From assembly GCF_028898845.1 (NCBI RefSeq), contig NZ_CP118574.1, positions 7,737,001 through 7,801,000 of the forward strand: a DNA stretch of 64,000 nucleotides, read 5' to 3'. A model generated the notes under the pieces. It made no database searches, had not been told where the DNA came from, and was given only the letters and a program-made list of their open reading frames with translations. The DNA is from Streptomyces sp. WZ-12 (GTDB lineage: Bacteria > Actinomycetota > Actinomycetes > Streptomycetales > Streptomycetaceae). Below, one piece after another: positions 47,643 through 55,900 of the stretch (positions are counted from its first letter, which is position 1; each line of letters opens with the position of its first letter). The translations under genes were made by a program, and so were the position numbers.

Positions 47643-48057
47643 CCTGCGGCGCAGCGTGCGGGTTCAGGTAGTTCGCTGCGTCTTCGCGCAGTACATCGCA
47701 GAGGATTGCATGATCGTTTTCCCATTGGTTTCCCAGTTTCCCGCCTGATCGAGCGGGGGCGGGCCACGCGAGCGAGGCCGTCACGGGGGCCGGCGACCAG
47801 CAACGGCCTCCGGCTACTCGACCTCACCGCTGGGCTACGTGAACACCGCCCGTGGTGGGCGGTTGGCCCACCGCTATCCGGGGCGTCGGTGGGTGGGCCA
47901 CAACCAGCGGTGCGCCAGCACGGCGATGAATCCGCCCAGGAGGTTGAGCGCCACCCGGACCACCGCCGCGTACCAAGGCACCGGTTCGTCGAAGTCGCTC
48001 AGCAGCAGGAGCAGCACGGGCCGGGCTTCGGGCTCGTGTGGAGGTGTTGTGTTGTGT
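47643..48057. other. Junction region right of the broken permease
   Basis: 415 bases with no intact gene. The left part (47640-47760) is less GC-rich and reads as nothing known. The right part holds a relic membrane-protein tail on the minus strand. Base composition and the lack of gene structure suggest past insertion and deletion. Confidence 0.6.
47874..48030 (-). pseudogene. Relic C-terminus of a membrane protein (FUSC-like)
   Basis: On the minus strand this frame reads VLLLLLSDFDEPVPWYAA followed by a VRVALNLLGGFIAVLAHRWL segment and stops at 47874. It has no start and is cut off near 48040. It resembles the end of a FUSC-type (fusaric acid/aromatic exporter) membrane protein, a tentative match. 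It lies tail-to-tail with the broken permease. Confidence 0.45.
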
Positions 48058-48663
48058 CTAGCTGGTCTGTGCGAGGGGGTTGAGGAGTGGTCGGTTGCGC
48101 CATAGGACGAGTGCGCATCCTGCCGCGAAGAGGAAGGCGGCTTCGCTGATGCCGAGGAGGGATGTCGCGTCCTGAATGGGCCATGCCCACGGTTGGGCGG
48201 AGCCGCCGGGTCGCCGGCCGGCGGCCGCGCAGGCCAGTGGCAAGGCGGCGACGCTGATCATGGCGATGCCTGGGCCGAGCAGGGTGCGCACGATGAGGGC
48301 GCAGCCGAGGAATCCGGCACAGTTGCGCGCCAGCGAGACCGCTTCGGGGCGGTCCCAGATGAGATGGACCGTGGTCGCCAGCACGATGGTGAGGGTGGCG
48401 AAGGCAAGGCACAGGGCGAGGTTGCGGCGTCCCGCGTGGCGCAGGGCGACCTCTTCGGCGAAGGCGTCGCCGCGGTCGATGCCGTGCAAGAGCAGGGCGA
48501 CGGGCAGTATTCCCAGGATCTGGGTGACCAACAGTTGCCCGGAGGGGCCGACGACGGCCGGGACGGGGATGGCTTCCTGTCGCACCAAGATCGCCACGAC
48601 GTAGGCGGTCAGAGTGGCCGCCGCTACCGCGGGAGCGCTTTTCGTCTTGAGCCACCAGATCAC
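48058..48663 (-). CDS. Membrane protein, third gene of the ABC operon
   Basis: 201 residues from GTG 48663, which overlaps the stop of the preceding gene (GTGA). About five hydrophobic helices, with VIWWLKTKSAPAVAAATLTAY at the start and LGISEAAFLFAAGCALVLW at the end. No family is recognised. Coupled translation with the 426-residue membrane protein suggests the two form one complex with the ABC ATPase. Confidence 0.75.
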   Translation of the reverse strand: MIWWLKTKSAPAVAAATLTAYVVAILVRQEAIPVPAVVGPSGQLLVTQILGILPVALLLHGIDRGDAFAEEVALRHAGRRNLALCLAFATLTIVLATTVHLIWDRPEAVSLARNCAGFLGCALIVRTLLGPGIAMISVAALPLACAAAGRRPGGSAQPWAWPIQDATSLLGISEAAFLFAAGCALVLWRNRPLLNPLAQTS

Positions 48664-49940
48664 CGTGCGGCCTCCTGGGTCTGGGGCGAAGGGATCGGAG
48701 CTGGGTGGGTTGTGCAGTCGTTCAGGGCCCGGTTGTTGTGCTTGAACCACGCCAGTTGTTGGTCCAGTGGTGCTTTACGTACTCGGGTGGCGACCGCGCT
48801 GTCCTGGGGCCCGAAGCGTCCGGCGACCTCCTGGGCGTCGGCGCCGGCGGTCAACGACAGCCATGCCGCCGTCGGTGCGTAGGCGTCGCCACCGGGGAAT
48901 TGTTGGGATTCAGCACAGGCCGGTGGGTTGGAGGTCAACAACGCCCCGGCGACTGCCGTACGCACCTGCGACGGTGTGGCGTTGACCCACGCGCCCATGA
49001 AAACGGCTCCGCGTCGGGGGCTGTTGCTGTCCATGGTCAGTTCGGTGGGGACGGTGAGGCCGGTCTGCTGCAGGCGGTGCAGGGCGTCCGCGGCGTTCTC
49101 GCGGACCATGGTGGTGTCGCTGACCTCGGGCCACAGGCAGATCCGCGGTTGTTCTCCGGCACAGCGCAGTTGCTCGGCGGAGCGTGCGTTGACAGGGTCA
49201 GCGGGCAGTCCGTAGGCCAGCCATCCGCTGCTGATCAACCCAACTGCCGCTGCTGAACTGGCGAGGATGATCCGTGCGCGTCGCGTCCGGGCGGTCAGTG
49301 CTGCCACGCCGGCGGCGATCACACCGAGGGCCAGAACGAGGGCACTTGAGGCGGCTTGCCAGCTGGGTGTCTGGTCCAGGGTGCAGCAGGCGGTCATGCC
49401 GCCAGTGACCATGTGCCGCAGCCACAAAGGCTCCAGTGCTGCCGGGTACGCGGTAAGCACGAAGCTCAGCAGGAGGGCCAGCGGCGCGCCGATGACCAGG
49501 GGCAGCCGCTTGCCGAGGAGGAAGCCCGCGAAGGAGTGGGCGGCCAGGACGATCAGCCAGACTGCGACCATGCCGACGGGTGGCATCCCGCCTGAAGGGT
49601 GGCCTTCGGAGATGGTCAGGGCCGAGGCGACGGCCATGCCGATGGCGCCCAGGGCGAAGACCGGCAGGAGCAGTGGTAGGGCTACGCCGAGCCCGGAGCG
49701 GGTGGGTGCCCAGTGCGTCACTGCACCGCGTGTGCAACGGGCGCCTTCCCAGGCGCCGGCGGTGGCGCATGCCGGGGCGACGAAGTGCAGCGCGAAGGTG
49801 GCCGATCCCAGGGCGCTGGGCCAGTAGCCCGAAGTCACGTTGGCGGTGAGGTCCTTCGACAGCAGTACCGCGATGAACGCTGCTAGGAGGGGCGCCAGCC
49901 ATGTGGCGGAGGAGGAGCGGAGGATGGTTCGCCACAGCAC
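48660..49940 (-). CDS. ABC-transporter-associated membrane protein
   Basis: 426 residues from GTG 49940, with AAGGAGG reaching back into the ATPase gene. The first ~245 residues hold about six to seven membrane helices. A C-terminal extracytoplasmic or cytoplasmic domain of ~180 residues holds Cys pairs (CAGEQPRICLW) and a helical region (NAADALHRLQQTGLTVPTEL). It is probably the permease of this ABC system, but it has no standard ABC-2 signature I can point to. It lies 3 bases after the ATPase gene. Confidence 0.8.
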   Translation of the reverse strand: MLWRTILRSSSATWLAPLLAAFIAVLLSKDLTANVTSGYWPSALGSATFALHFVAPACATAGAWEGARCTRGAVTHWAPTRSGLGVALPLLLPVFALGAIGMAVASALTISEGHPSGGMPPVGMVAVWLIVLAAHSFAGFLLGKRLPLVIGAPLALLLSFVLTAYPAALEPLWLRHMVTGGMTACCTLDQTPSWQAASSALVLALGVIAAGVAALTARTRRARIILASSAAAVGLISSGWLAYGLPADPVNARSAEQLRCAGEQPRICLWPEVSDTTMVRENAADALHRLQQTGLTVPTELTMDSNSPRRGAVFMGAWVNATPSQVRTAVAGALLTSNPPACAESQQFPGGDAYAPTAAWLSLTAGADAQEVAGRFGPQDSAVATRVRKAPLDQQLAWFKHNNRALNDCTTHPAPIPSPQTQEAAR

Positions 49941-49943
49941 GGT

Positions 49944-50687
49944 TCACACCTCCTTGGCGATGAGCCGTGTGTAGGCGGCTTCCGCGCGCCGTCCTTCGGG
50001 GGTGCCGGGGTCGGCCAGTGCGAGGAAGCCGTCGGTGTCGCCCTGGAACCGGACCTGCCCCTGATCGAGGATGACGACGTGCTCGTACAGGGCGTCGAGG
50101 TCTTCGGTCTGGTGGGTGGAGATGACGACGTGGATGTCGCAGAGAAGCTGTGTGACGAGATCCCGGAAGATCTGGCGCTGTGAGGGGTCCAGTCCCGCAG
50201 TGGGTTCGTCGAGCAGCACGATTTCGCTGCTGTGGGCGAGAGTTCCGGCGATGCCCATCCGCCGAAGCTGTCCGCCGGAGAGCTGGTGGCTCTTCCGTCC
50301 TGCCAGGCTGCCGAGCTTCACACGCTCAAGCGCGCCTTTGGAGGCGTCCCAAGCGTCGGTTCGGGGCATGCCCTTCAACCAGGCGATGTACGCGACGTTT
50401 TCGCGCACGGTGAGGCCGGGCATCGGCTTGACGTTCTGCGGGAGCCATCCAACCGCCTTGCGGTAGCTGGCTCGTGTCTTCGCGCGGGAGGGGTTGATGC
50501 CGCGCCAGGTGACCGAACCTCGGGTTGGGGATATCCAAGAGGCGGCGATGCCCATGAGGGTGGATTTCCCTGCACCGTTGGGTCCAAGAAGGACGGTTGC
50601 TCGGTGGTCGACGGTGAGGTTGAGCCGGTTGAGGACAGGCACCTTCCGACCGTATTGGAAGGAGCATTGGGTGAATTGCAGAGACAT
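49944..50687 (-). CDS. ABC transporter ATP-binding protein
   Basis: 247 residues from ATG 50687 (AAGGA upstream). Walker A GPNGAGKS is near 36-43, followed by a Q-loop GWLPQNVKP, a signature HQLSGGQLRRMG and a Walker B IVLLDEPTAGLDP. A His switch is in VVISTHQTEDL. It pairs with the two downstream membrane proteins. The secreted-protein gene lies just upstream on the same strand, with a hairpin between, so export or immunity for that product is a reasonable guess. Confidence 0.93.
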   Translation of the reverse strand: MSLQFTQCSFQYGRKVPVLNRLNLTVDHRATVLLGPNGAGKSTLMGIAASWISPTRGSVTWRGINPSRAKTRASYRKAVGWLPQNVKPMPGLTVRENVAYIAWLKGMPRTDAWDASKGALERVKLGSLAGRKSHQLSGGQLRRMGIAGTLAHSSEIVLLDEPTAGLDPSQRQIFRDLVTQLLCDIHVVISTHQTEDLDALYEHVVILDQGQVRFQGDTDGFLALADPGTPEGRRAEAAYTRLIAKEV

Positions 50688-50719
50688 GCCATCCTTGCTT
50701 CTACGGGCCGCATGAAAAT

Positions 50720-50746
50720 GGCCGGGAGCAGAGTTCACTCCCGGCC
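50720..50746 (-). terminator. Hairpin between the secreted-protein gene and the ABC operon
   Basis: GGCCGGGAG and CTCCCGGCC pair perfectly (9 bp) across a 9-base loop, followed on the minus strand by ATTTTCATG. It lies 16 bases after the secreted-protein stop and 33 bases before the ATPase start. Partial termination would give more secreted protein than transporter. Confidence 0.75.
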
Positions 50747-50761
50747 GACTTCATTGTTGCA

Positions 50762-51181
50762 TTACCAAGTCATGGTGACGGGCTTGGCGTCGATGTGGAA
50801 GGTCCCAGGCCCCGCAGTGCCATTGATCTTGTCGAGCCGGAAGTAGTAGTCGCCCGATGCAAGTCGCCCCCAATACTGCGTTGCGCTGCACACGTCGCCC
50901 TTCGATCCCTTGTTTTCGTCAGGGCCGAAGACATCCTTCCACACAGAAACGGCCGCGCTCGTTCGCGTTCCCGGAGAGCTTGCCGCCTTGCAGTTGTTGA
51001 ACCGGACGGATGTGCTCACGGCGTCGTTGTTGCCATCGTGCCACCTGCTGGACTCGGCCCCCGTGGCCCAGTACGAGATGTAAGACGTCTTGCTTCCCTC
51101 GGCGTGCGCCGGGATGGCCCCGAACGCGACGGTGGCCATCGCTGCGGCCATGACGACGCTGGACATACGCGAAGCTCGCAT
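50762..51181 (-). CDS. Small secreted protein, paralogue A
   Basis: 139 residues. The signal peptide covers residues 1-27 (SSVVMAAAMATVAFGAIPAHA, cut at AHA/EG). The mature ~112 residues contain two Cys, Trp-rich spots and the conserved string WKDVFGPDEN. The protein shares AEGS-T-YIS at the mature N-terminus, RW.D.N.DA.STSV.F, WGR..SG.YYF.L and the GT.H ending with the product of the gene at 51787, so they are paralogues. No known family is recognised. It heads a leftward unit with an ABC transporter. Function unknown. Confidence 0.85.
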   Translation of the reverse strand: MRASRMSSVVMAAAMATVAFGAIPAHAEGSKTSYISYWATGAESSRWHDGNNDAVSTSVRFNNCKAASSPGTRTSAAVSVWKDVFGPDENKGSKGDVCSATQYWGRLASGDYYFRLDKINGTAGPGTFHIDAKPVTMTW

Positions 51182-51786
51182 GAATCCCCCTTGGTTGTTC
51201 GTGCCCCACTGCGCCGCTGCAGGCGCTGACAGTGCCGACTGGGCGTTAATCGATCATCTGGTCGACCGTGCCGTGACGCAACGACGTTTCGAACCTTTGA
51301 GTCAATCTGGAGTGTTATGCCCCTGTGACCAGCCTTCGCTCCTCCCTGGAAGGGAGGGGGTGAAGCGCCACGAACCCCTCAATTTCCGGCTACATCCGCA
51401 CGTCGAGATGGCTGGAAATAATGCATGGATCGGCGAGATGTCGGCTGTGCGGTGTAGGGGGTCGACACAAAACCGCACCTTTCATCTCGCTAAGCGGCTA
51501 CTCGGCAAGACCGATGAGTTGTTTCCAGTCATCTAGGCCGAAGCGGTCACACCGCCTTCACGAAGCCTTCACGCGGCAGTGATGCGGCGGATCCTTCTCT
51601 CTCCGGCCGGGCAGGCTGCGATAGCGCCGCAAATATTCAGCCATCGAAAAGAAAACGGCCTTGCTGAACGCGAAGGCGTGTGGTTAATTTCCGGACCGCG
51701 ATCACAGTAATCGCAGTCGGAGAAAAACTCGTTCTCGACAACTTCGATCAGCTCATGGCCACACAACGCGGGGGAAGTGGGAAAAC
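51182..51786. other. Divergent promoter region between the two paralogues
   Basis: 605 bases without a convincing gene, clearly less GC-rich than the window, especially 51540-51780. It contains small hairpins (CCTCCC/GGGAGG at 51341-51357; GTGCGGT/ACCGCAC at 51447-51478). Both secreted-protein genes should be transcribed outward from here. Confidence 0.6.
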
Positions 51787-52185
51787 ATGCGTACAACCCG
51801 TCGAGCAGCAGGAATAGTCGCGGCATCCATAGCTCTTGGCTTCATAGGGGTTGTCCCGGCTCACGCTGAGGGCAGCAGAACCACCTACATATCCGGCTGG
51901 CACATCAACAACGAATCGCAACGCTGGACCGACAACAACAAGGACGCCACCAGCACCTCAGTGGCATTCAGCGGCTGCTCCACCGACAGCGGCAACGGCT
52001 TCAACGACGCCGGCCTGACACTGTGGAAGGACGTCTTCGGCCCCGACGAGAACCACAGCTCACGATCCAACCGCTGCAACACCTCCAGCTGGGGCCGCCA
52101 GAGCGCGGGTAGCTACTACTTCTCCCTCAACAGCCTCACCTACGGCGGCACCCTCCACGTCAAGTCCGTCACCATCCGGTACTGA
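51787..52185 (+). CDS. Small secreted protein, paralogue B
   Basis: 132 residues with the signal peptide MRTTRRAAGIVAASIALGFI up to an AHA/EG cut near residue 27. The mature part mirrors paralogue A: mature start AEGSRTTYISGW, a shared WKDVFGPDEN at the centre, two Cys at equivalent places (probable disulfide), and an SAGSYYFSLNSL-type segment. GGGGGAAGTGGG gives a good ribosome site. Alignment by eye suggests roughly 40-45% identity in the mature parts. It is transcribed away from paralogue A and has its own terminator. Confidence 0.85.
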   Translation: MRTTRRAAGIVAASIALGFIGVVPAHAEGSRTTYISGWHINNESQRWTDNNKDATSTSVAFSGCSTDSGNGFNDAGLTLWKDVFGPDENHSSRSNRCNTSSWGRQSAGSYYFSLNSLTYGGTLHVKSVTIRY

Positions 52186-52299
52186 AGGGCCTGGGGCCGT
52201 AGCACCCTTCCCGGGGCTCGACCGCATACCTGGGTTACGCAAGCCCGGCACCGAACACTCTGACGTGACCAGGTGCCAGCCGCTTGAGGTCCGCAGAAA

Positions 52300-52328
52300 G
52301 ACCCCCTCCCCTGTATGGGGAGGGGGTC
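52300..52328 (+). terminator. Strong hairpin terminator after paralogue B
   Basis: Perfect 12-bp stem GACCCCCTCCCC / GGGGAGGGGGTC with a 5-base loop. Confidence 0.85.
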
Positions 52329-52351
52329 CGCTGGACTGCACCTCCGCAGGT

Positions 52352-52495
52352 TGTGATGTGGTGGGCATCCCGGTCCGGATGCTGCTTGCCCTCCACGGTC
52401 TTGGCGCCTGCCTGCAGACTGAAACCTTCCTCCCGCAGCAGATCCCCGACCGTGTCCGCACTCACCTTGTGCCCCTGACCGGCGAACTCGGCCGC
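52352..52495 (-). mobile_element. Transposase fragment, ISAzo13-like
   Basis: On the minus strand the frame reads KVSADTVGDLLREEGFSLQA then KTVEGKQHPDRDAHHIT, the highly conserved N-terminal third of ISAzo13-family transposases. The frame then runs into unrelated sequence on both sides. It is a dead remnant of about 48 codons. Confidence 0.7.
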
Positions 52496-52500
52496 GAGAG

Positions 52501-52598
52501 CGCCTCGGAACGGGCGGCCGCTTGCCCCTCGACATCCCGCCAAGCGGACGTCCTATGCGTCTCGACCGGCGCAGTAAGCGGGCGACGAAGCTGACTGC
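52501..52598. repeat. ~100-bp direct repeat, left copy
   Basis: Starts CGCCTCGGAACGGGCGGCC and ends GCGACGAAGCTGACTGC. It recurs at 61302-61402 in the same orientation with a few substitutions and 1-base indels (roughly 90% alike by eye). The two copies bracket the giant LamG gene. Confidence 0.85.
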
Positions 52599-52602
52599 CC
52601 GT

Positions 52603-52758
52603 CTACTCCTCCTCTCCCTCCACCTCGCCATTGAGGGTGAGCGCGGTGGCCGTCACATAGACGGAGAAGTCGGAGAACTCGACGGCTGTCCTGATGAACC
52701 CGGCCACCACCGCCCGCTGGAGGCTTTCGCCCCCGCTGGCCCTGTCCAGCGCACTGTC
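52603..52758 (-). pseudogene. Unidentified coding-sequence tail
   Basis: Between two in-frame stops the minus strand reads about 51 residues with good protein character: ALDRASGGESLQRAVVAGF, then IRTAVEFSDFSVYVTATAL, ending EVEGEEE. No start codon or ribosome site is evident. It may be the remaining C-terminus of a lost gene or an unannotated short protein. No family is recognised. Confidence 0.35.
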
Positions 52759-52812
52759 CTAGCCGGCGCTGGCGAAAGCCAGTAGGTGAATTGGTAGGTC
52801 TCGTCGTCCGAG

Positions 52813-52853
52813 ATGCCCGGAGGCCGGGCAGCAGCAGCCCGGCCTCCGGGCAT
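52813..52853 (-). terminator. Very strong terminator of the giant LamG gene
   Basis: A perfect 17-bp stem (ATGCCCGGAGGCCGGGC and its complement) around a 7-base loop, 60 bases beyond the stop of the leftward giant gene. Confidence 0.85.
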
Positions 52854-52912
52854 GAGAGGACGTGCGCCGACGTCCCTCAGCGGGCCGTCGGTCCCTCAGC
52901 CCTCGACGCCCG

Positions 52913-55900
52913 TCAGTCCTCCACCCCGTAGTACTGCGCCATGAACTGGACCACGTCGTCCGCGTGCGGGCTCAGCTCCGGCAGGTGGGTGGCCAGGGCC
53001 GAGCGCACCGCGGCGGAGAGTTCGGGCAGGCCCGTGGCCGCGGCCTTGACGTAGGGGTCGAGGCGGCGAACCAGCTCGTAATTGCTCTCGACGTCGAGCT
53101 GCCGCATCGCTCGCTCCAGCGGGGCCGCGTCGGCGGGCGGGACGGGAGGCAGGACCCGGCTGACGAAGGTGACGCGGTGCATCACGCGCCAGCACGGCGG
53201 CTTGCGGTCCGACTGGCGGGCCTGGCGCAGGGCGGTCGCGTTGGGGTCGGTGGCGTTCTCCAGCCACTTCGGGTCGACGACCTTGTGGAAGAAGGTGTCG
53301 AAGTGCTCGCTGTCCTCACCGAGGTAGAAGCTCAGGAACCGGTAGGCGTCCACCTTGCCCGGCGCGTTGACCGGGTTGCCCTCCGCGTCGAAGACCGGTT
53401 TGCGGTGGGCGTCGTACTGCTGGAGATTGCCGGACGGTTCGCACTTCACGCTCAGCCCGAAGGAGCGGGTGGCCTCCTTGCCGCGAGCCCGCGTGACGGT
53501 CATCCCGCCGCCGACGGACGCATCCAACTGGGCGTTGACGCCCACGCCCATGACCTCGAAGGCGGTGCCGACTGACGCGCCGACCGACCCGGAGAACGCG
53601 TACGAACCGGACGTCGTCTCGCTGACGGCGTCGGTGGTCTCGGTGGTCTCGGCGAAGAAGCCGCCGTCGGCCGTCCAGACGTAGGTGTTGGCGATGTCGC
53701 GGCGGGAGAAGCCGTCCCCGGTCCGGTTGCCCGACGTGTCCCGGGCCTTGCCCGGCGAGGCGTCACCGCCGAGCGCGCCGCCCAGGACCCGGCCGGCGCG
53801 CTCGGCGGTCGGGTCAGCGGTGTGGGTCTCGGTGGAGACGGTCTCGTAGTAGCTGCGCAGCCGCTGCCGGTCGCGCTGGATGCGGCGTTTGATGGCGTAC
53901 GCCTCGCGCGGCTTGTGGTAGCTGTACTCGCCGTGGTCGCGGGCGTGGGCGTAATCGGGGTCCTGGACCTGGCCGCGTTCGTCGTAGCCGATGGTGCCGT
54001 CGAGGGTGCCCTGCTTGGTGTAGCGGGGGTTGAGGGGGAAGGGGATGACGTTCCAGTCCTTGGGGATGTCGAGGTTGGGCTGGATGCGGTAGGCGACGAG
54101 GGCGCCGTTGTGGGCGAGCCGCAGGGCGAAGAGGTCGGCGGTCTGTGACTGCACGAGGGCGAAGCCCATGTTGGCGGGCACATAGCGACGGCCGACGGAC
54201 GGGTTGAGGAGGTGGCGCGGGTCCTCCCAGCTGCCGGCGAGTTCGACCTTGGTGGCGCGGGTGGTGTTCTCGCCCTGGGAGACGGCGGTGTCCTCGGCCC
54301 AGCTGTTGGAGAATTCCAGGCTGCCGCGTGCGCCCACCGCAATCTTGGCCTTGGCCATGGACTTGGCGACGCCGAAGCCGAGCGGCGCGGTGATCATCCA
54401 CATGTCGACATCGACCTCGTTGGACAGCGCGAAGCCGAAGGCGGCGTCCACGCTGCGCTCCCTGGCCGACGAGAGGGAGTGGACCACCTCTTCGGCCTGG
54501 GTGAGTTCGACCGCGGCGACGCCGTCGTAGGTCGAGCGCTCGGGGTCCATGGTGTTGGGGGTGAGGTTCTCGGACGGGACCGGCGGGGCGCCTTCCACGT
54601 AGCCGGTCAGCTGCGGATCGAACTGCACCTGGCTGATCCACTCGCTGACGAGGTCGCCGACCTTGTAGCCGGTGACCAGGTGCCATCGGCCATCGCGCAG
54701 ATACCCGTACGCGCGCTTGAGCACGCCGAACGCGTCGCCCTTGGCGGTGTACTGCATGTCCGCGTACTCGGTGACGGCGGGGGAGCCGTCGATCGTCTCG
54801 TGGAACGGCGTGCGCATCGCGGCGAGCGCGGAGCGCACCTGGGCGGTGTCGCTGGAGACGGGGGCCGTGGAGAGCACGGCCGTGGGACGGCGTGGGGCGT
54901 CCGGCAGGGTCAGGTGGTTGCCGCGCAGGCCCTCGTCGCGGATGAGATCGGCGGTCTCGTCGGTGGAGGCGCGGTCGAAGCTCCAGTAGGCGAGCAGGTC
55001 CTGCTTCTCGCCCTTGAGGCGGGTGAAGAGGTTGTCGAGGAGCTGTTCCTGGGTGCGGGCGGTGCGCCAGAGGCGTACGTCCTCCAGGACGCCCTGGAAG
55101 GGCTGGACCGGCTGGTCGTCCTTGAGCATCGCGCCCAGACAGAGCGCCTCGTCGCCGTAGTCGCCGTAGTCCCCAGCGGATTCCGATGTGGGCTCCAGTG
55201 GGTCGCAGGCCACCGATGTTCCGTTGCGGTAGAGCCGGAAGAGGCTGCCGCGCGGATCGGGGTTGCGGGTCCAGCGGGCGCCGCGCAGCCGAGCCGGGTG
55301 CGAACCGGTCGTGTCGGCGGCGGTGTTGCCCGCGTTCTCCTCGAACGTCCAGTGCGCGGTGATGCCGTGGTCGCGCGCCGTGACGGGAGAGCCGAGCCGG
55401 GCCGCGTCGCGGGCCGTGCCCCAGACCCGGACCTCGGCGACGACACCCGTGAACGCGTACGTCTCCATGCCCTCGTGGGCCCGGCCGATGTCCAGGGTGC
55501 CGCTGTTGCCCTTGGCGCCGGGACCCTCGTAGCGGGCGGTGCCGGCTTCGCGGCCGTCCACGAAGAAGCGGATGTCCTGCCACTCCCGGGACTCGACGGA
55601 CTCCACCAACTCCACCTGCTGCGTGACGGGCTTGCCGTCGGGGCCGACCGCGGTGACCTCCTTGGTGCCCCTGTGCTCCTGCATCGAGCGGCCGCTCTTG
55701 CGGACCACGGCGATGCGGTGGAAGGCGCCCGTGGTCAGGGCCTCGGTGGAGGTGAAGCGGACCAGTTTGCCGTCCGGCTCCTCGAAGCCGAACTCCAGCC
55801 GCCCGTCGGGGAGGACGAGCAGCCGGTACGGCATGCTGCCGCCCGCGCCGTCGGCGGCACGGCCCTTGGACAGTAGGCCCTGGGCGGTGCCGAGGGCGTC

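Larger units (their letters stand above)
52186..52912. other. Mosaic of terminators and mobile-element scraps
   Basis: About 730 bases without an intact gene. In order it holds a terminator for paralogue B, a transposase fragment, one copy of a ~100-bp direct repeat, an unidentified reading-frame tail and the giant gene's terminator. Confidence 0.7.

Noticed and set aside
48058..48655. 218-residue alternative minus frame over the small membrane gene
   Set aside because: Arg/His/Pro-rich shadow; the chosen frame has membrane helices and a GTGA coupling to the preceding gene.
52235..52590. Intact transposase gene
   Set aside because: Only about 48 codons match the ISAzo13-like pattern; both ends run into unrelated sequence, so it is a remnant.
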